From the NCBI GenBank assembly GCA_028279345.1, contig JANQNY010000031.1:1-64000 (forward strand): a stretch of 64,000 nucleotides of DNA, written 5' to 3'. The notes beneath the pieces were generated by a model that was not told where the DNA came from, did not search any database, and saw only the letters and a program-made list of their open reading frames with translations. The DNA comes from Geminicoccaceae bacterium. GTDB taxonomy: Bacteria; Pseudomonadota; Alphaproteobacteria; Geminicoccales; Geminicoccaceae. Shown here one piece after another: positions 34,679-44,810 of this stretch. Position numbers and translations under genes: made by a program. Every line of letters starts with the position of its first letter. The stretch's first letter is position 1.

Positions 34679-36483
34679 GTGTCCTCGCCATGCCGCCACC
34701 AGGCGGCGGCCCAGCCGGGTAGCTCATCTCCGGCGAGCGCCGCCGACGCGAAAAGCAGCTTGCCGTCGGCTGGTGCGGCCATCCGCACGGCGGCGCCACC
34801 CAGATTGACTGCGAGCGTCAGGCGTCGGCCCGCCGTGTCCGCCCACTCGATCTGGAACGCGTCGGTCGTGTAGGCCCGTCGATCCGTCACCCGGAGCCCC
34901 GATGCCAACGGCGCGATCTCAGCCGCGCGCAACCGCAAGAGGTGGCTGTAGAGGTTGCACCAGCGCTGTCCTTCGGCCGTCTGGAGCGCTGGCCAGTCGA
35001 GCTTCGAGCGTTCGAAGGTCGCCGGGTCGTTGGGATCGGGGATGCGCTCGCGCGCGGACGGGTCGGCGAACGCCGGGAAGCGCGCGAACTCGCGGCGCCG
35101 GCCCTCTCTCACCGCGTCCGCGAGCGCATCGTGGAAGTCGGTGAAGTAGAGAAACGGCTGCTCGCTGCCCCATTCCTCGCCCATGAAGAGGAGCGGCGGC
35201 GAGGGGGCCAGCAGAAAGACGGCAAGCAGGCAGGTGCGGCGGTCGGCAGGTGCAAGGGCGGCGATGCGTTCGCCGAAGGCGCGGTTGCCCACCTGATCGT
35301 GGTTCTGGATGAAGTTGACGAACGCGGTCGGAGGGAGATCGGCGCTCGGCTCGCCACGCGGCTCGCCACCGCGAAAGCCTGAGGGCTCGCCTTGGTAGAT
35401 GAACCCTTCGGTGAGCGCTCGTTCGAGCTTGGCCGCCGGCTCCTTCACATAGTCGGCATAGTAGCCCTCGTCGTCGCCGGTCATCAGGTGGTGGGCGACG
35501 TGGTGGAAGTCGTCGTTCCACTGCGCGTCGTAGAGCACCGCCCCGCCCGCCAGTTGTCGAAACAGCCAGCGGGCCTCGTTGTCGTCGTTCTCGAGGACGA
35601 GGTGGACCCGACGCGTGTTGCCAAGCTCCGCTCGGACCTGCGCTGCGATCTCGCTCAGGATGTGCGGTCGCCGCGGGTCCTCGATCGCATGGACGGCATC
35701 GAAGCGGAGGCCGTCGAAGCCGTAGGTCTCGAGCCAGAAGAGCCCGTTCTCGATGTAGAAGCGCCGCACTTCAGGCCGTCTGAAGTCGATCGCCTGACCC
35801 CATGGTGTCTGCCAATCATCGGTGAAGAAGTCCGGCGCGTACTGACCGAGGAAGTTACCTTCCGGACCGAAGTGATTGTAGACGACATCGAGAAAGACCA
35901 TCAGGCCCCGGGCGTGTGCGGCATCGATCAGCCGGGCGAGGTCTTCCGGTCGGCCATAGGAGCTCGTCGGCGCGAAGTGCAGGACGCCGTCATAGCCCCA
36001 GTTCCGGCCACCGGCGAACGCGGCGAGCGGCATCAGCTCGACGGCGGTCACGCCCAGCTTGGCCAGATGATCGAGGTGCTGCTCGACCCCGGCGAAATCC
36101 CCCGCTGCGGAGAACGTGCCGACGTGAAGCTCGTAGAGCACCGTTTCGGGCCACGGCCGTCCGCGCCACATCGAGCCTTGGCCGGTCAGGGCGTCGGTAT
36201 CGATTACCTCGCTCGGGCCAAGCGCGTCCTCCGGCTGGAAGCGCGACGCCGGGTCGGGCACGCGGAGACCGCCCACGTCGAAAAGGTAACGTGTTCCGGC
36301 GCCAGCGTCCGCGACCAGCGCCTCATGCCAGCCGCCCTCGAGCGGTGTCAGGGCTTGCGAGCGCTCATCATCGGCCCCAGGGGCGGTGACAACGGCGACG
36401 TTCGCTGCCGCGGGCGCCCAAAGCCGAAAGCGGACGCCGTCCGGCTCGATCACCGGTCCGAACCGGTAGCCGCGGTCGGTCAT
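34675..36483 (-). CDS. treZ: Malto-oligosyltrehalose trehalohydrolase TreZ
   Basis: 602 residues. N-terminal immunoglobulin-like E-set domain (VRFRLWAPAAANVAVV), then the GH13 barrel: YELHVGTFSAAGDF, NWGYDGVLHFAPTSSYG, VFLDVVYNHFGPEGNFL, nucleophile Asp in FDGLRFDAVHAI, acid Glu in LVLENDDNE, and FIQNHDQVGNRA. It releases free trehalose from maltooligosyl-trehalose. Start and stop overlap glgX and treY (ATGA, GTGA), so the three are made together. Confidence 0.95.
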   Translation of the reverse strand: MTDRGYRFGPVIEPDGVRFRLWAPAAANVAVVTAPGADDERSQALTPLEGGWHEALVADAGAGTRYLFDVGGLRVPDPASRFQPEDALGPSEVIDTDALTGQGSMWRGRPWPETVLYELHVGTFSAAGDFAGVEQHLDHLAKLGVTAVELMPLAAFAGGRNWGYDGVLHFAPTSSYGRPEDLARLIDAAHARGLMVFLDVVYNHFGPEGNFLGQYAPDFFTDDWQTPWGQAIDFRRPEVRRFYIENGLFWLETYGFDGLRFDAVHAIEDPRRPHILSEIAAQVRAELGNTRRVHLVLENDDNEARWLFRQLAGGAVLYDAQWNDDFHHVAHHLMTGDDEGYYADYVKEPAAKLERALTEGFIYQGEPSGFRGGEPRGEPSADLPPTAFVNFIQNHDQVGNRAFGERIAALAPADRRTCLLAVFLLAPSPPLLFMGEEWGSEQPFLYFTDFHDALADAVREGRRREFARFPAFADPSARERIPDPNDPATFERSKLDWPALQTAEGQRWCNLYSHLLRLRAAEIAPLASGLRVTDRRAYTTDAFQIEWADTAGRRLTLAVNLGGAAVRMAAPADGKLLFASAALAGDELPGWAAAWWRHGEDT

Positions 36484-38624
36484 GGTGCGCTCCCGTCGCG
36501 CCGCAAGAGGGCGAACGCACGTGCCCCGACCTCGTAGGCGTCGGTGGTGCCGAGGTCGGCGTCCTCATCCGCCGTGGCGTCCGGGTCTTGAGGCTCAAAG
36601 ACGGTATCGAAGACACGGTGCCAATGCGCCTCTGGGACAGTGAAGTCGATCGGCTCCACGCCGGCATTGAGCAGGAGGAGGAAGGTGTCGTCTGGCTCCG
36701 GTATGCCGCGCGCAGAAACGTGCATCTGCCCGGCTTCACCGGAGAGCAACATGCCGAGTGCGCGGGCATGGCCGACTTGCCAGTCGGCCTCCGTCATCGC
36801 TTGTCCGTCGGGACGAAGCCAGAGGACATCGCGAACATCGGTTCCGGGGATGATGCGGCCGACGAAGAAGTGCTCACGGTGAAAGACCTGGTGGCGTTGG
36901 CGCAGTTGCAGGAGCGCGCGGACGAAGCTGTGCAGCCCGCGTCCTCGCTCGCTGTTCAGGAGGCTCCAGTCGACCCAGCTCAGCTCGTTGTCCTGGCAAT
37001 AGGCGTTGTTGTTGCCTAGCTGGCTGCGGCCGAACTCATCGCCCGCCACCAGCATCGGGACGCCCTGCGACAAGCACAAGGTGGCGAGGAAGTTGCGCAT
37101 CTGCCGCACACGCAGCCCGACGATCGCCGGGTCCGCGGTGGCGCCTTCGACGCCATGGTTCCAGCTGTGGTTGTTGTCCGTGCCGTCGCGATTGCCTTCG
37201 CCATTGGCTTCGTTGTGCTTGCCGTTGTAGCTGACGAGATCCGCCAGGGTGAAACCGTCATGCGCCGTGACGAAGTTGACGCTGGCCCAAGGGCGCCGGC
37301 CGCGGTGATCATAGACGTCCGCCGAGCCGGCGAGCCTTGAGGCGAGCTCCGGCAGCTGGCCGCCGTCGCCCTTCCAGTAACGCCTGATGTTGTCGCGGTA
37401 CTTGTCGTTCCACTCGGCCCAGCCTGGTGGGAATGCACCCACCTGATAGCCGCCCATGCCCGTATCCCAAGGCTCGGCGATCAGCTTGGCGTCGGTGAGC
37501 AGCGGGTCCTGTGCGACGGCGTCGAGGAAGCCGGCATGCTGGTCGTAGCTGCCGTGGACGCGCGCCAGCGTGGTGGCGAGATCAAAGCGGAACCCGTCCA
37601 CGCCCATTTCGGTCATCCAATAGCGCAGCGAATCTGTCACCATGCGCAACACCGCCGGGTGCCGCAGCTCTAAAGCGTTGCCGGTTCCGGTAAAGTCGTT
37701 ATAAAAACGTTCGTTGCCATGCACCAAATAATAGTAAGAACGATTGTCGATTCCACGAAAACTTAAAGTCGGCCCGAGATGGTTGCCTTCCGCCGTGTGA
37801 TTGTAAACAACATCCAAGATCAGATCTATATTATTATCATGAAGAATTTGTGCTAGTGTCTTGACTTCATTGATGCCGTTACGGCCGAGATACTCGGGGT
37901 GTGGGGCGAAGAAGCCGATGGAATTGTAGCCCCAGTAATTCCGTAGCCCGCGATCGAACAGCAGGCGGTCGTGGACGAAGGCGTGGATCGGCAAGAGCTC
38001 GATGGCGGTGACGCCGAGGTCCTGGAGATAGTCGACGATGGGCGCGCGGCTCAGCGCGCCGATCGTTCCGCGCTCCGCAGCCGGCACGTCCGGGTGCCGC
38101 ATGGTGAAGCCCTTGGCATGCATCTCGTAAACAACCGTCTCGTCCCAAGACCGCGGCAGGTGCCGGTCACGCCCCCAGGTGTAGGCGGGGTCGATAACCA
38201 CGCTCTTCGGCACGTAGCGGGCGGAGTTGCGGCGGTCGAAGGACAGATCGCCGTCGCGATGGCCGATGACGTAACCAAAGAGGCTGTCATGCCACTCGAG
38301 CCGTCCCGCCAGGGCCTTGGCGTAGGGGTCGATCAAGAGCTTGTTGGCGTTGAAGCGATGTCCTTCGTCGGGCGCGTACGGGCCGTGGACACGGTAGCCG
38401 TAAAGCTGGCCCGGTCGCACGTCCGGCAGATAGCCGTGCCAGATCTCGTGCGTCATCTCGGGTAGCTCGATCCGCGCGGTCTCCCGCCGACCTCGTTCGT
38501 CGAAAAGGCAGAGTTCCACCTTGCTGGCGTGCGCCGAAAACAGCGCGAAATTCGTCCCGGCCCCGTCCCAGGTCGCCCCCAGCGGATGGGGCAGGCCCGG
38601 AAGCACCCGCAGTTCGCCCGCCAC
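36480..38624 (-). CDS. glgX: Glycogen debranching enzyme GlgX/TreX
   Basis: 714 residues, GH13 isoamylase type. The N-terminal CBM48-like region holds PHPLGATWDGAGTNFALFSAHA; the barrel holds DLILDVVYNHTAEGNH, nucleophile Asp in VDGFRFDLATTL, acid Glu in KLIAEPWD and FVTAHDGFTLADLVSY. It removes alpha-1,6 branches, feeding linear maltodextrins to TreY/TreZ. GTG start behind GGGAGAGG. It begins 60 bp after the slipin gene on the same strand. An internal 190-bp stretch has strikingly A/T-rich synonymous codons. Confidence 0.94.
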   Translation of the reverse strand: MAGELRVLPGLPHPLGATWDGAGTNFALFSAHASKVELCLFDERGRRETARIELPEMTHEIWHGYLPDVRPGQLYGYRVHGPYAPDEGHRFNANKLLIDPYAKALAGRLEWHDSLFGYVIGHRDGDLSFDRRNSARYVPKSVVIDPAYTWGRDRHLPRSWDETVVYEMHAKGFTMRHPDVPAAERGTIGALSRAPIVDYLQDLGVTAIELLPIHAFVHDRLLFDRGLRNYWGYNSIGFFAPHPEYLGRNGINEVKTLAQILHDNNIDLILDVVYNHTAEGNHLGPTLSFRGIDNRSYYYLVHGNERFYNDFTGTGNALELRHPAVLRMVTDSLRYWMTEMGVDGFRFDLATTLARVHGSYDQHAGFLDAVAQDPLLTDAKLIAEPWDTGMGGYQVGAFPPGWAEWNDKYRDNIRRYWKGDGGQLPELASRLAGSADVYDHRGRRPWASVNFVTAHDGFTLADLVSYNGKHNEANGEGNRDGTDNNHSWNHGVEGATADPAIVGLRVRQMRNFLATLCLSQGVPMLVAGDEFGRSQLGNNNAYCQDNELSWVDWSLLNSERGRGLHSFVRALLQLRQRHQVFHREHFFVGRIIPGTDVRDVLWLRPDGQAMTEADWQVGHARALGMLLSGEAGQMHVSARGIPEPDDTFLLLLNAGVEPIDFTVPEAHWHRVFDTVFEPQDPDATADEDADLGTTDAYEVGARAFALLRRDGSAP
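37691..37880 (-). other. A+T-rich codon patch inside glgX
   Basis: By my count this 190-bp stretch is about 39% G+C, with two blocks near 32-33%, against roughly two-thirds G+C around it. The reading frame is intact and the protein is fully conserved here (about 65 residues around DLILDVVYNHTAEGNH to FYNDFTGTGN), but codons switch to TTA, CTA, ATA, AGT, TCT, CAA and ATT. It therefore looks like a synonymous shift confined to one conserved segment. Confidence 0.75.
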
Positions 38625-38684
38625 ATACCTCTCCCTTAGCGTCGCACGCGAGCGTCGGCGTTCGTCGGCGGGGGATCAAGGGGC

Positions 38685-39443
38685 CTAGACGGAGGGCTTG
38701 TCGAGTGCACGAAACAACTCCATGGGGAACGGAAACACGATGGTGGAATTCTTCTCGTTGGCGACGTCGTAGAGCGTGGACAGATAACGCAGCTGCATGG
38801 CGGCTGGTTCCTGCGCGACGATGCGCGCGGCCGCGACCAGTTCCTCGGCCGCCTGACGCTCGCCCTGGGCATTGATGATCTTGGCGCGTCGGTTTCGCTC
38901 GGCCTCGGCCTGGCGCGCGATGGCTCGGACCATGCTCTCGTCGATGTCGACGTGCTTGATCTCGACGTTGGCCACCTTGATGCCCCAGATATCGGTGTTG
39001 TCGTCGAGGATCTGCTGCAGGTCGTCGTTGAGCCGGTCGCGTTCCGCGAGCATCGTGTCCAGCTCATGCTGACCGAGCACCGAGCGTAGCGTCGTCTGCG
39101 CGAGCTGGCTCGTCGCGTCGCGGAAATTCTCCACCTGAATGACCGCCTTCTCCGGATCGACGACGCGGAAGTAGAGGACGGCGTTGACCTTCACCGACAC
39201 GTTATCGCGTGAGATCACGTCCTGGCTCGGCACGTCCAAGACGATGGTGCGCAGGTCTACCCGGACCATCTGCTGCAAGAACGGGATGACGACAATGAGC
39301 CCCGGACCCTTGACCCCGGTGAAGCGGCCGAGGGTGAAGATCACGCCGCGCTCATACTCGCGAAGGACGCGGAAGATCGCGATGAGCGCAAAGAGCGTTG
39401 CAACGGCGGCTAAGGCGTAGAGGGAAAGGTCGAGTATCGGCAT
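38685..39443 (-). CDS. Slipin / SPFH (band 7) membrane protein
   Basis: 252 residues. One N-terminal TM helix ([19 protein letters not shown]), then the SPFH domain: [59 protein letters not shown] and the stomatin signature region around [18 protein letters not shown], followed by a helical [17 protein letters not shown] tail. Slipins scaffold membrane microdomains and are cleaved by the NfeD-type protease encoded just upstream (TGATG overlap). Confidence 0.92.
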   Translation of the reverse strand: MPILDLSLYALAAVATLFALIAIFRVLREYERGVIFTLGRFTGVKGPGLIVVIPFLQQMVRVDLRTIVLDVPSQDVISRDNVSVKVNAVLYFRVVDPEKAVIQVENFRDATSQLAQTTLRSVLGQHELDTMLAERDRLNDDLQQILDDNTDIWGIKVANVEIKHVDIDESMVRAIARQAEAERNRRAKIINAQGERQAAEELVAAARIVAQEPAAMQLRYLSTLYDVANEKNSTIVFPFPMELFRALDKPSV

Positions 39444-40792
39444 CAGCCATGCTCCTCGCGGTCGTCATCACGGTCGACGGTGAGCGTCAACCCGTCTACG
39501 GCGCGCACGCGCGCGGCGCTGCCGGGCGCCAAATCCGCGGGGCCCTCGGCCCGCCACGTCTCGCCGGCGATGTGCAGCGAGCCATGTCCTGCTTGCCAGC
39601 TCAAGACCCGCCCGCGTTGGCCGACCAGCGTCTGGACGCCGCTCACCACGCGGCCCCGTCGCGCCCGCCACGCCATGCCCAGCACCACCGAGCAGAGGCC
39701 CACCATGACCAGCGTCACCCCGCCGACCAGCCAGGGCGACAGGGTGAAGCCAGGCGCCTCGCTGTCGATCAGCATGAGCGAGCCGAGCGCGAAGGCGATG
39801 GCGCCGCCGAGGCCGAGAATGCCGAAGCTGGGGGTCAGCGCTTCTCCCACCATCAGCGCCACGCCGAGCAGGATCAGCCCGACGCCTGCATAGTCGATCG
39901 GCAGCAGATTGAGCGCGAAGAGCCCGAGGATCAGCGCGATCGCCCCGATGACGCCGCTGCCGATGACGCCCGGGTTGGCCAGCTCGAAGATGATCCCATA
40001 GATGCCGATCAGCATCAGGATATAGGCGACGTTCGGGTTCGCCAGCACCGCGAGCAAGCGCTCCTTCCAGTTCGGCGTGACGTCGACCAGCGTGGCATCG
40101 GCGATCGAGAGCGTGACGGCGCGATCGCCGTGCAACGTGACGGTGCGTCCGTCTGCCGCCGGGAGCAGCTCGCCGAGGTCCGCGGCCATTAATTCGATGA
40201 CACCCTGGTCCAGGGCGGCCGAAGCCGACAGGCTGGAGGCTTGGCGCACCGCTTCCTCGGCCCACTCGACATCACGCCCGCGCAGCTCCGCGAGGCTGAC
40301 GAGATAGGCGGCGGCATCGTTGACCGCCTTGGCCGTGCCCGCGTCGGCCGGTGGCGGCTCGTCTTCCGTCTGCGCGTCGTCTGCGGGAGCCGACGGCAGC
40401 GGGTTGGAGCCGCCGAGCTGCACGGGCGTCGCAGCGCCAACATTCGTCGCCGGCGCCATCGCCGCCAGGTGGCTCGCCATCAGGATGTACGCGCCGGCGC
40501 TCGCCGCTTGGGCACCTTCGGGTGCGACAAAGCCGATCACGGGCACTGGCGAGGCCAGGATGGCGGCGACGATCTCCCGCATGGATGTCGCGAGCCCGCC
40601 AGGCGTGTCGATCTGGAGGATGATCGCCCGGTGGTCCGCGGCGATCGCTTGCTCGAGCCCGCGGGCGACGTAGGCCGCGGTAGCGGGCCCGATGGCTCCC
40701 TCGATGGTCAAGACGCCGACGGTCGAAGGCTGGGCTTGGGCCGGTGAGATGAGCAGCCCCGCCAGCAAGCTGAGCCAGGCGAGCAAACGCAT
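39443..40792 (-). CDS. NfeD-family membrane serine protease (long form)
   Basis: 449 residues. Signal peptide ([22 protein letters not shown]), then a ClpP-like protease domain with [18 protein letters not shown] and the nucleophile Ser in [14 protein letters not shown], four to five TM helices (about residues 245-370), and a C-terminal soluble OB-fold NfeD domain. In archaea and bacteria this protease clips the C-terminus of its slipin partner, here the next gene. A Pro/Asp/Glu-rich insert (about 125-150) separates the catalytic Ser from the Lys region. AAGGAG precedes the ATG. Confidence 0.92.
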   Translation of the reverse strand: MRLLAWLSLLAGLLISPAQAQPSTVGVLTIEGAIGPATAAYVARGLEQAIAADHRAIILQIDTPGGLATSMREIVAAILASPVPVIGFVAPEGAQAASAGAYILMASHLAAMAPATNVGAATPVQLGGSNPLPSAPADDAQTEDEPPPADAGTAKAVNDAAAYLVSLAELRGRDVEWAEEAVRQASSLSASAALDQGVIELMAADLGELLPAADGRTVTLHGDRAVTLSIADATLVDVTPNWKERLLAVLANPNVAYILMLIGIYGIIFELANPGVIGSGVIGAIALILGLFALNLLPIDYAGVGLILLGVALMVGEALTPSFGILGLGGAIAFALGSLMLIDSEAPGFTLSPWLVGGVTLVMVGLCSVVLGMAWRARRGRVVSGVQTLVGQRGRVLSWQAGHGSLHIAGETWRAEGPADLAPGSAARVRAVDGLTLTVDRDDDREEHG

Positions 40793-40863
40793 GGAAGCTC
40801 CTTCACGCCTCGCAATCATAGCACAGGGTGGCCGCACATTCAGAGGCAAGCGCGTCGCGCGTC

Positions 40864-41490
40864 TCAAGGAAGGTGGGCGCGGACGGGCTTGAAGCTCTGG
40901 CGATGATGCACGCTCACGCCGGCCGTCGCGATGGCCAGGCGATGCGCGGCCGTGCCGTAGCCGACATTGCGCTCCCAGCCATAAGCCGGATAGCGTAGCG
41001 CGAGCCGGCGCATCAGGGCGTCGCGGCAGCATTTGGCGACGATCGAGGCCGCAGCGATCTCGGCCACGCGTCCGTCGCCGCCGACGATGCCCTCGACCTC
41101 GAGGTCGAGATCCGGACAGTCGCGCCCGTCGACGAGCACGCGCGCGGGGCGAAGCGCCAGGCGGAGCACGGCTCGGCGCATCGCCAAGAGGCTCGCCTGG
41201 CGGATGTTGAAGCGGTCGATCTCTCGAGCCGACGCAGCGCCGATGGCGAAGCTCGCTGAGCTGCGGTCGCGCAACAGGTCGAACAGCGCCTCGCGTCGCG
41301 CGCGCGACAGCGTCTTGCTGTCCGCTAGCCCCGGCACGTCCGCGTGCAGGACGAGCGCGCAGGCGAGTACGGGACCGGCCCAGGGACCCCGCCCGACCTC
41401 GTCGACGCCGGCGATCGGCGCGCGCTGCATCGCTTCCTCCGACAGCCTCGATGCGGCACCAACGCGAGCCAGCTCTACTGCGGCGGTCAT
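40864..41490 (-). CDS. rnhB: Ribonuclease HII
   Basis: 208 residues. [23 protein letters not shown] carries the DEDD-type first acidic pair; [25 protein letters not shown] and [19 protein letters not shown] complete the active site, and [11 protein letters not shown] and HHRQSFKPV are C-terminal landmarks. It removes ribonucleotides from DNA. The ATG at 41490 is 90 bp from the divergent glmM start; a longer frame upstream is antisense to glmM. Confidence 0.94.
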   Translation of the reverse strand: MTAAVELARVGAASRLSEEAMQRAPIAGVDEVGRGPWAGPVLACALVLHADVPGLADSKTLSRARREALFDLLRDRSSASFAIGAASAREIDRFNIRQASLLAMRRAVLRLALRPARVLVDGRDCPDLDLEVEGIVGGDGRVAEIAAASIVAKCCRDALMRRLALRYPAYGWERNVGYGTAAHRLAIATAGVSVHHRQSFKPVRAHLP

Positions 41491-41580
41491 GCAACGCTCG
41501 AGAATAGCTTGCCCTGGGTACCGTTCCCCACGCCGATGTTCGGCGCTAGAAGGGTGCCAATGTGCAATAATGGAGGCCCC

Positions 41581-42918
41581 ATGGCCCGCAAGCTTTTCGG
41601 CACCGATGGTATTCGCGGTACGGCCAACCACCATCCGATGACCTGCGAAGTTGCCTTGCAGCTCGGCTATGCTGCAGGCGCCATGTTCGGCAATGGCCGG
41701 GCCCGCTCGCGGGTCGTCATCGGCAAGGATACGCGGCTTTCCGGCTATATGCTCGAACCCGCGCTCACGGCGGGCTTTGTCGCCGCCGGCATGGACGTCA
41801 CGCTGCTCGGTCCCATGCCGACGCCCGCGGTCGCCTATCTGGTGCCGTCTTTGCGTTGCGAGCTGGGCGTGATGATCTCCGCTTCCCACAACGCATTCGC
41901 CGACAACGGCATCAAGCTCTTCGGCCCTGACGGCTTCAAGCTCTCCGACGAGATCGAGGAGGACATCGAGCGGCGGATGGCGGGATCGCCGGCGCTGGCC
42001 CACGGCACCGATCTCGGCCGCGTCGACCGGCTCGAGGGTGCGCTCGGCCGCTATGTCGAGGCCCTCAAGTCGACCTTCCCGCGCGAGCTGACGCTGCAGG
42101 GCCTCAAGCTCGTGGTCGACAGCGCGCACGGTGCGGCCTACCGGGTCGCCCCGCAGATCCTCTGGGAGCTGGGTGCCGAGGTGGTGGAGATCGGAGCGGC
42201 GCCCGACGGGTTCAACATCAACGACGGCTGCGGCTCGACCTCGCCGACGCTCCTGCGCCAAAAGGTGATCGGCGAGGGCGCCGATCTCGGCATTGCGCTC
42301 GACGGCGATGCCGACCGGGTGGTGATGGTGGACGAGACCGGCCAGCTTGTGGACGGCGACCAGCTCATCGCCCTGATCGCCCGCTACTGGCACCAGCACG
42401 GTCGGCTGAACGGCAAGGGCGTCGTCTGCACGCAGATGTCCAACCTGGGCCTCGAGCGGTTCCTCGCCGATCTCGGCTTGGAGGCGGTACGCACACGGGT
42501 AGGCGACCGCTACGTCGTCGAGGCCATGCGCGAGGGCGGCTTCAACGTCGGCGGCGAGCAGTCCGGGCATATCATCCTCGGCGACTACGCGACGACCGGG
42601 GACGGCCTCTTGGCGGCGCTGCAGGCGCTCGCGGTCATGGTCGAGCAGGGCCGCAGGTTCTCGGAGGTGAGCCGCGCCTTCACGCCGCTGCCTCAGCGCA
42701 TGCGCAACCTCAAGGTGCCACAAAAGCCCGACCTCGCCCGGCCGGAGATCGCCGACGTCATCGCCAAGGGCGAGGAACGGCTGAACGGCCACGGCCGGCT
42801 CCTGGTCAGGCCTTCGGGAACCGAGCCCGTAGTCCGCGTCATGGTCGAGGCCGAGGACGAAACCCTGCTCGTCGCCGTCCTCGACGAGGTGAGCGATGGC
42901 CTCACCGCCGCCATCTGA
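41581..42918 (+). CDS. glmM: Phosphoglucosamine mutase GlmM
   Basis: 445 residues. [34 protein letters not shown], phosphoserine in [17 protein letters not shown], metal loop [13 protein letters not shown], sugar loop GGEQSGHII and phosphate loop [14 protein letters not shown] are all present. It converts glucosamine-6-P to glucosamine-1-P for UDP-GlcNAc, peptidoglycan and LPS. GGAGG lies five bases before the ATG. Confidence 0.96.
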   Translation: MARKLFGTDGIRGTANHHPMTCEVALQLGYAAGAMFGNGRARSRVVIGKDTRLSGYMLEPALTAGFVAAGMDVTLLGPMPTPAVAYLVPSLRCELGVMISASHNAFADNGIKLFGPDGFKLSDEIEEDIERRMAGSPALAHGTDLGRVDRLEGALGRYVEALKSTFPRELTLQGLKLVVDSAHGAAYRVAPQILWELGAEVVEIGAAPDGFNINDGCGSTSPTLLRQKVIGEGADLGIALDGDADRVVMVDETGQLVDGDQLIALIARYWHQHGRLNGKGVVCTQMSNLGLERFLADLGLEAVRTRVGDRYVVEAMREGGFNVGGEQSGHIILGDYATTGDGLLAALQALAVMVEQGRRFSEVSRAFTPLPQRMRNLKVPQKPDLARPEIADVIAKGEERLNGHGRLLVRPSGTEPVVRVMVEAEDETLLVAVLDEVSDGLTAAI

Positions 42919-42924
42919 ATCGCG

Positions 42925-43887
42925 TCAGGCCGACAGGAGTTCTTCCATCGCGGGCCCGATCGGTACGATGCCGGTCGGGTTGATGGTGCCGTGGCTGCCG
43001 TAATAGTGCTGTTTGATGTGCGCGAAATCGGTCGTCTCGCGAAACGCCGGCATCGCCCAAAGCCGCTTCAGATAGGCGAAGAGGTTGGGATAGTCGGCGA
43101 TGCGCCGGAGATTGCACTTGAAGTGGCCGACATAGACGGGATCGAAGCGGACGAGCGTCGTGAAGAGCCGGATGTCAGCCTCGGTTAGTTGATGATCGAC
43201 GAGATAGGGCTGTTGCGCCAAGAGCTCGTCTAGGGCGTCTAGCGTGGCGAACAGCTGGACTACCGCTTCCTGATAGGCCTCCTGCGTGGTGGCGAAGCCA
43301 GCCTTGTAGACCCCGTTGTTGACCGTGTCGTAGACGCGCGCGTTGATGGCGTCGATCGCTGGCCGCAGCGCTTCCGGGTAGTAGTCCCCTTCTGCCGCGC
43401 CGGCCGCCTCGAACGCCCCGTTGAACATGCGGATGATCTCGGCGCTCTCGTTCGAGACGATGGTGTTCTGCTGCTTGTCCCAGAGCACCGGCACGGTGAC
43501 GCGGCCCGTGTAGTCGGGCTGCGCACGGGTGTAGATCTCGTGCAGGTGGTCGGCGCCAAACAGATGATCGGGTGTGGCCGTCCCGTTCGGGCGGAACGGC
43601 CACCCCTGCTCGGCCATGTGCCAGTGGACGACGGAGACGCTCACGAGATCGTCCAGCTCCTTGAGCTTGCGCATGACGAGCGTGCGGTGGGCCCAGGGGC
43701 AGGCGAGTGAAACGTAGAGGTGGTAGCGGTCGGGCTCCGCCTTGAACCCGCCTTCGCCCGACGGGCCCGGCGACCCGTCGGCGGTGATCCAGTTGCGGAA
43801 CCGGCTGTCCTTGCGGACGAAACGGCCGCCGGTGCTCTCTGTATCGTACCAACGGTCTTGCCAGACGCCGTCGACGAGCAAACCCAT
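42925..43887 (-). CDS. Glutathionyl-hydroquinone reductase (xi-class GST)
   Basis: 320 residues. The N-terminal GGRFVRKDSRFRNWI and catalytic Cys in YVSLACPWAHRTLVMRKLK identify the YqjG/PcpF xi class. VPVLWDKQQNTIVSNESAEIIRM is the thioredoxin-like end; LTEADIRLFTTLVRFDPVYVGHFKCN is in the helical domain. It reduces glutathionyl-hydroquinones with GSH. Probably co-transcribed with wrbA, 28 bp upstream. AGGAG precedes the ATG. Confidence 0.92.
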   Translation of the reverse strand: MGLLVDGVWQDRWYDTESTGGRFVRKDSRFRNWITADGSPGPSGEGGFKAEPDRYHLYVSLACPWAHRTLVMRKLKELDDLVSVSVVHWHMAEQGWPFRPNGTATPDHLFGADHLHEIYTRAQPDYTGRVTVPVLWDKQQNTIVSNESAEIIRMFNGAFEAAGAAEGDYYPEALRPAIDAINARVYDTVNNGVYKAGFATTQEAYQEAVVQLFATLDALDELLAQQPYLVDHQLTEADIRLFTTLVRFDPVYVGHFKCNLRRIADYPNLFAYLKRLWAMPAFRETTDFAHIKQHYYGSHGTINPTGIVPIGPAMEELLSA

Positions 43888-43915
43888 GATGGCACTCCTT
43901 TCTCGACCAGTGATC

Positions 43916-44515
43916 TCAGCGCGCCAGCTTGCTGGTGATCTCCGCCACGTGGCGGCCCTGGAACCGCGCCAACGCCAGCTCCTTGTCGCTATGCTCTCGC
44001 GAGCCGTCGCCACCGGCGATATGGCCGGCTCCATAAGGCGAACCGCCTTTGAGCTCGGAGATGTCGGCGAGCTCGGGGGCCACGTAGGGCAGGCCGACGA
44101 TCACCATGCCGTGGTGCAGGAGAGTGTGGTGGAAGCTCGTGATGGTGGTCTCGTTGCCGCCGCCGGTGCCGGTGGAGACGAAGACGCTGCCGACTTTGCC
44201 GACCAGTCCGCCGCTCATCCAGAGCCCGCCGGTCTGATCCAGGAAGTTGCGCATCTGGCTCGCCATGTTGCCGAACCGGGTAGGCGTTCCGAAGATGATC
44301 GCGTCGTAGTCACCGAGCTCGCCTGGCGTGGCGATCGGCGCCGACTGGTCGCGCTTGTAGTTCGCGTTCTGGGCGACCTCATCCGGCACCAGCTCCGGCA
44401 CGCGCTTGATCGTCACCTCGACGCCGTCGACGCTCCCGGCACCTTCGGCGACGGCTTGCGCCATCGTTTCGACGTGGCCCCAGCTCGAATAGTAAAGCAC
44501 GAGCACCTTGGTCAT
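43916..44515 (-). CDS. wrbA: NAD(P)H:quinone oxidoreductase WrbA
   Basis: 199 residues, flavodoxin-like. FMN phosphate loop [44 protein letters not shown] and [15 protein letters not shown] are WrbA signatures; tetramer segment near [15 protein letters not shown]. It reduces quinones by two electrons, avoiding semiquinone radicals, which fits the adjacent hydroquinone-GSH reductase. Confidence 0.94.
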   Translation of the reverse strand: MTKVLVLYYSSWGHVETMAQAVAEGAGSVDGVEVTIKRVPELVPDEVAQNANYKRDQSAPIATPGELGDYDAIIFGTPTRFGNMASQMRNFLDQTGGLWMSGGLVGKVGSVFVSTGTGGGNETTITSFHHTLLHHGMVIVGLPYVAPELADISELKGGSPYGAGHIAGGDGSREHSDKELALARFQGRHVAEITSKLAR

Positions 44516-44614
44516 GACTTGGCTCCTCGACGTTGCTGACGCCGAGATAGCGTGTCGGAGCCGGGGCGGTAGCGGGGTAGTGGAGGAAAGATTGTTGCCG
44601 GTATGGAAACGATC

Positions 44615-44788
44615 TCAGCCGGGGATGAGTTCGAGCGTCACCCAGCGAACGTCGATGACGACCTTGCCCCGTTCCTCGAAGTTGATCGTGACCCGACCGT
44701 TGATCGCCGTCTGCACGTGGCCCGTGCCCCACTCGGGGTGCTGGGGGTGGCGCACCAGCGCTCCGGGGACGTAGCGGCTCTCCTGCAT
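44615..44788 (-). CDS. DUF3553 small protein
   Basis: 57 residues: begins MQESRYVPGALVRHPQHPEW, continues GTGHVQTAINGRVTINFEERGKVVID and ends RWVTLELIPG. The H-P-x-W-G-x-G and NFEexGkkxID pattern is that of the alphaproteobacterial DUF3553 family, a small beta-barrel resembling the CarD/UvrD-tail type of fold. Function unknown. It begins 22 bp after the Smr gene, as the likely last member of ppx-rlmE-smr-DUF3553. Confidence 0.8.
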   Translation of the reverse strand: MQESRYVPGALVRHPQHPEWGTGHVQTAINGRVTINFEERGKVVIDVRWVTLELIPG

Positions 44789-44810
44789 CGTCCTGCTCCC
44801 CTGGATGGCC

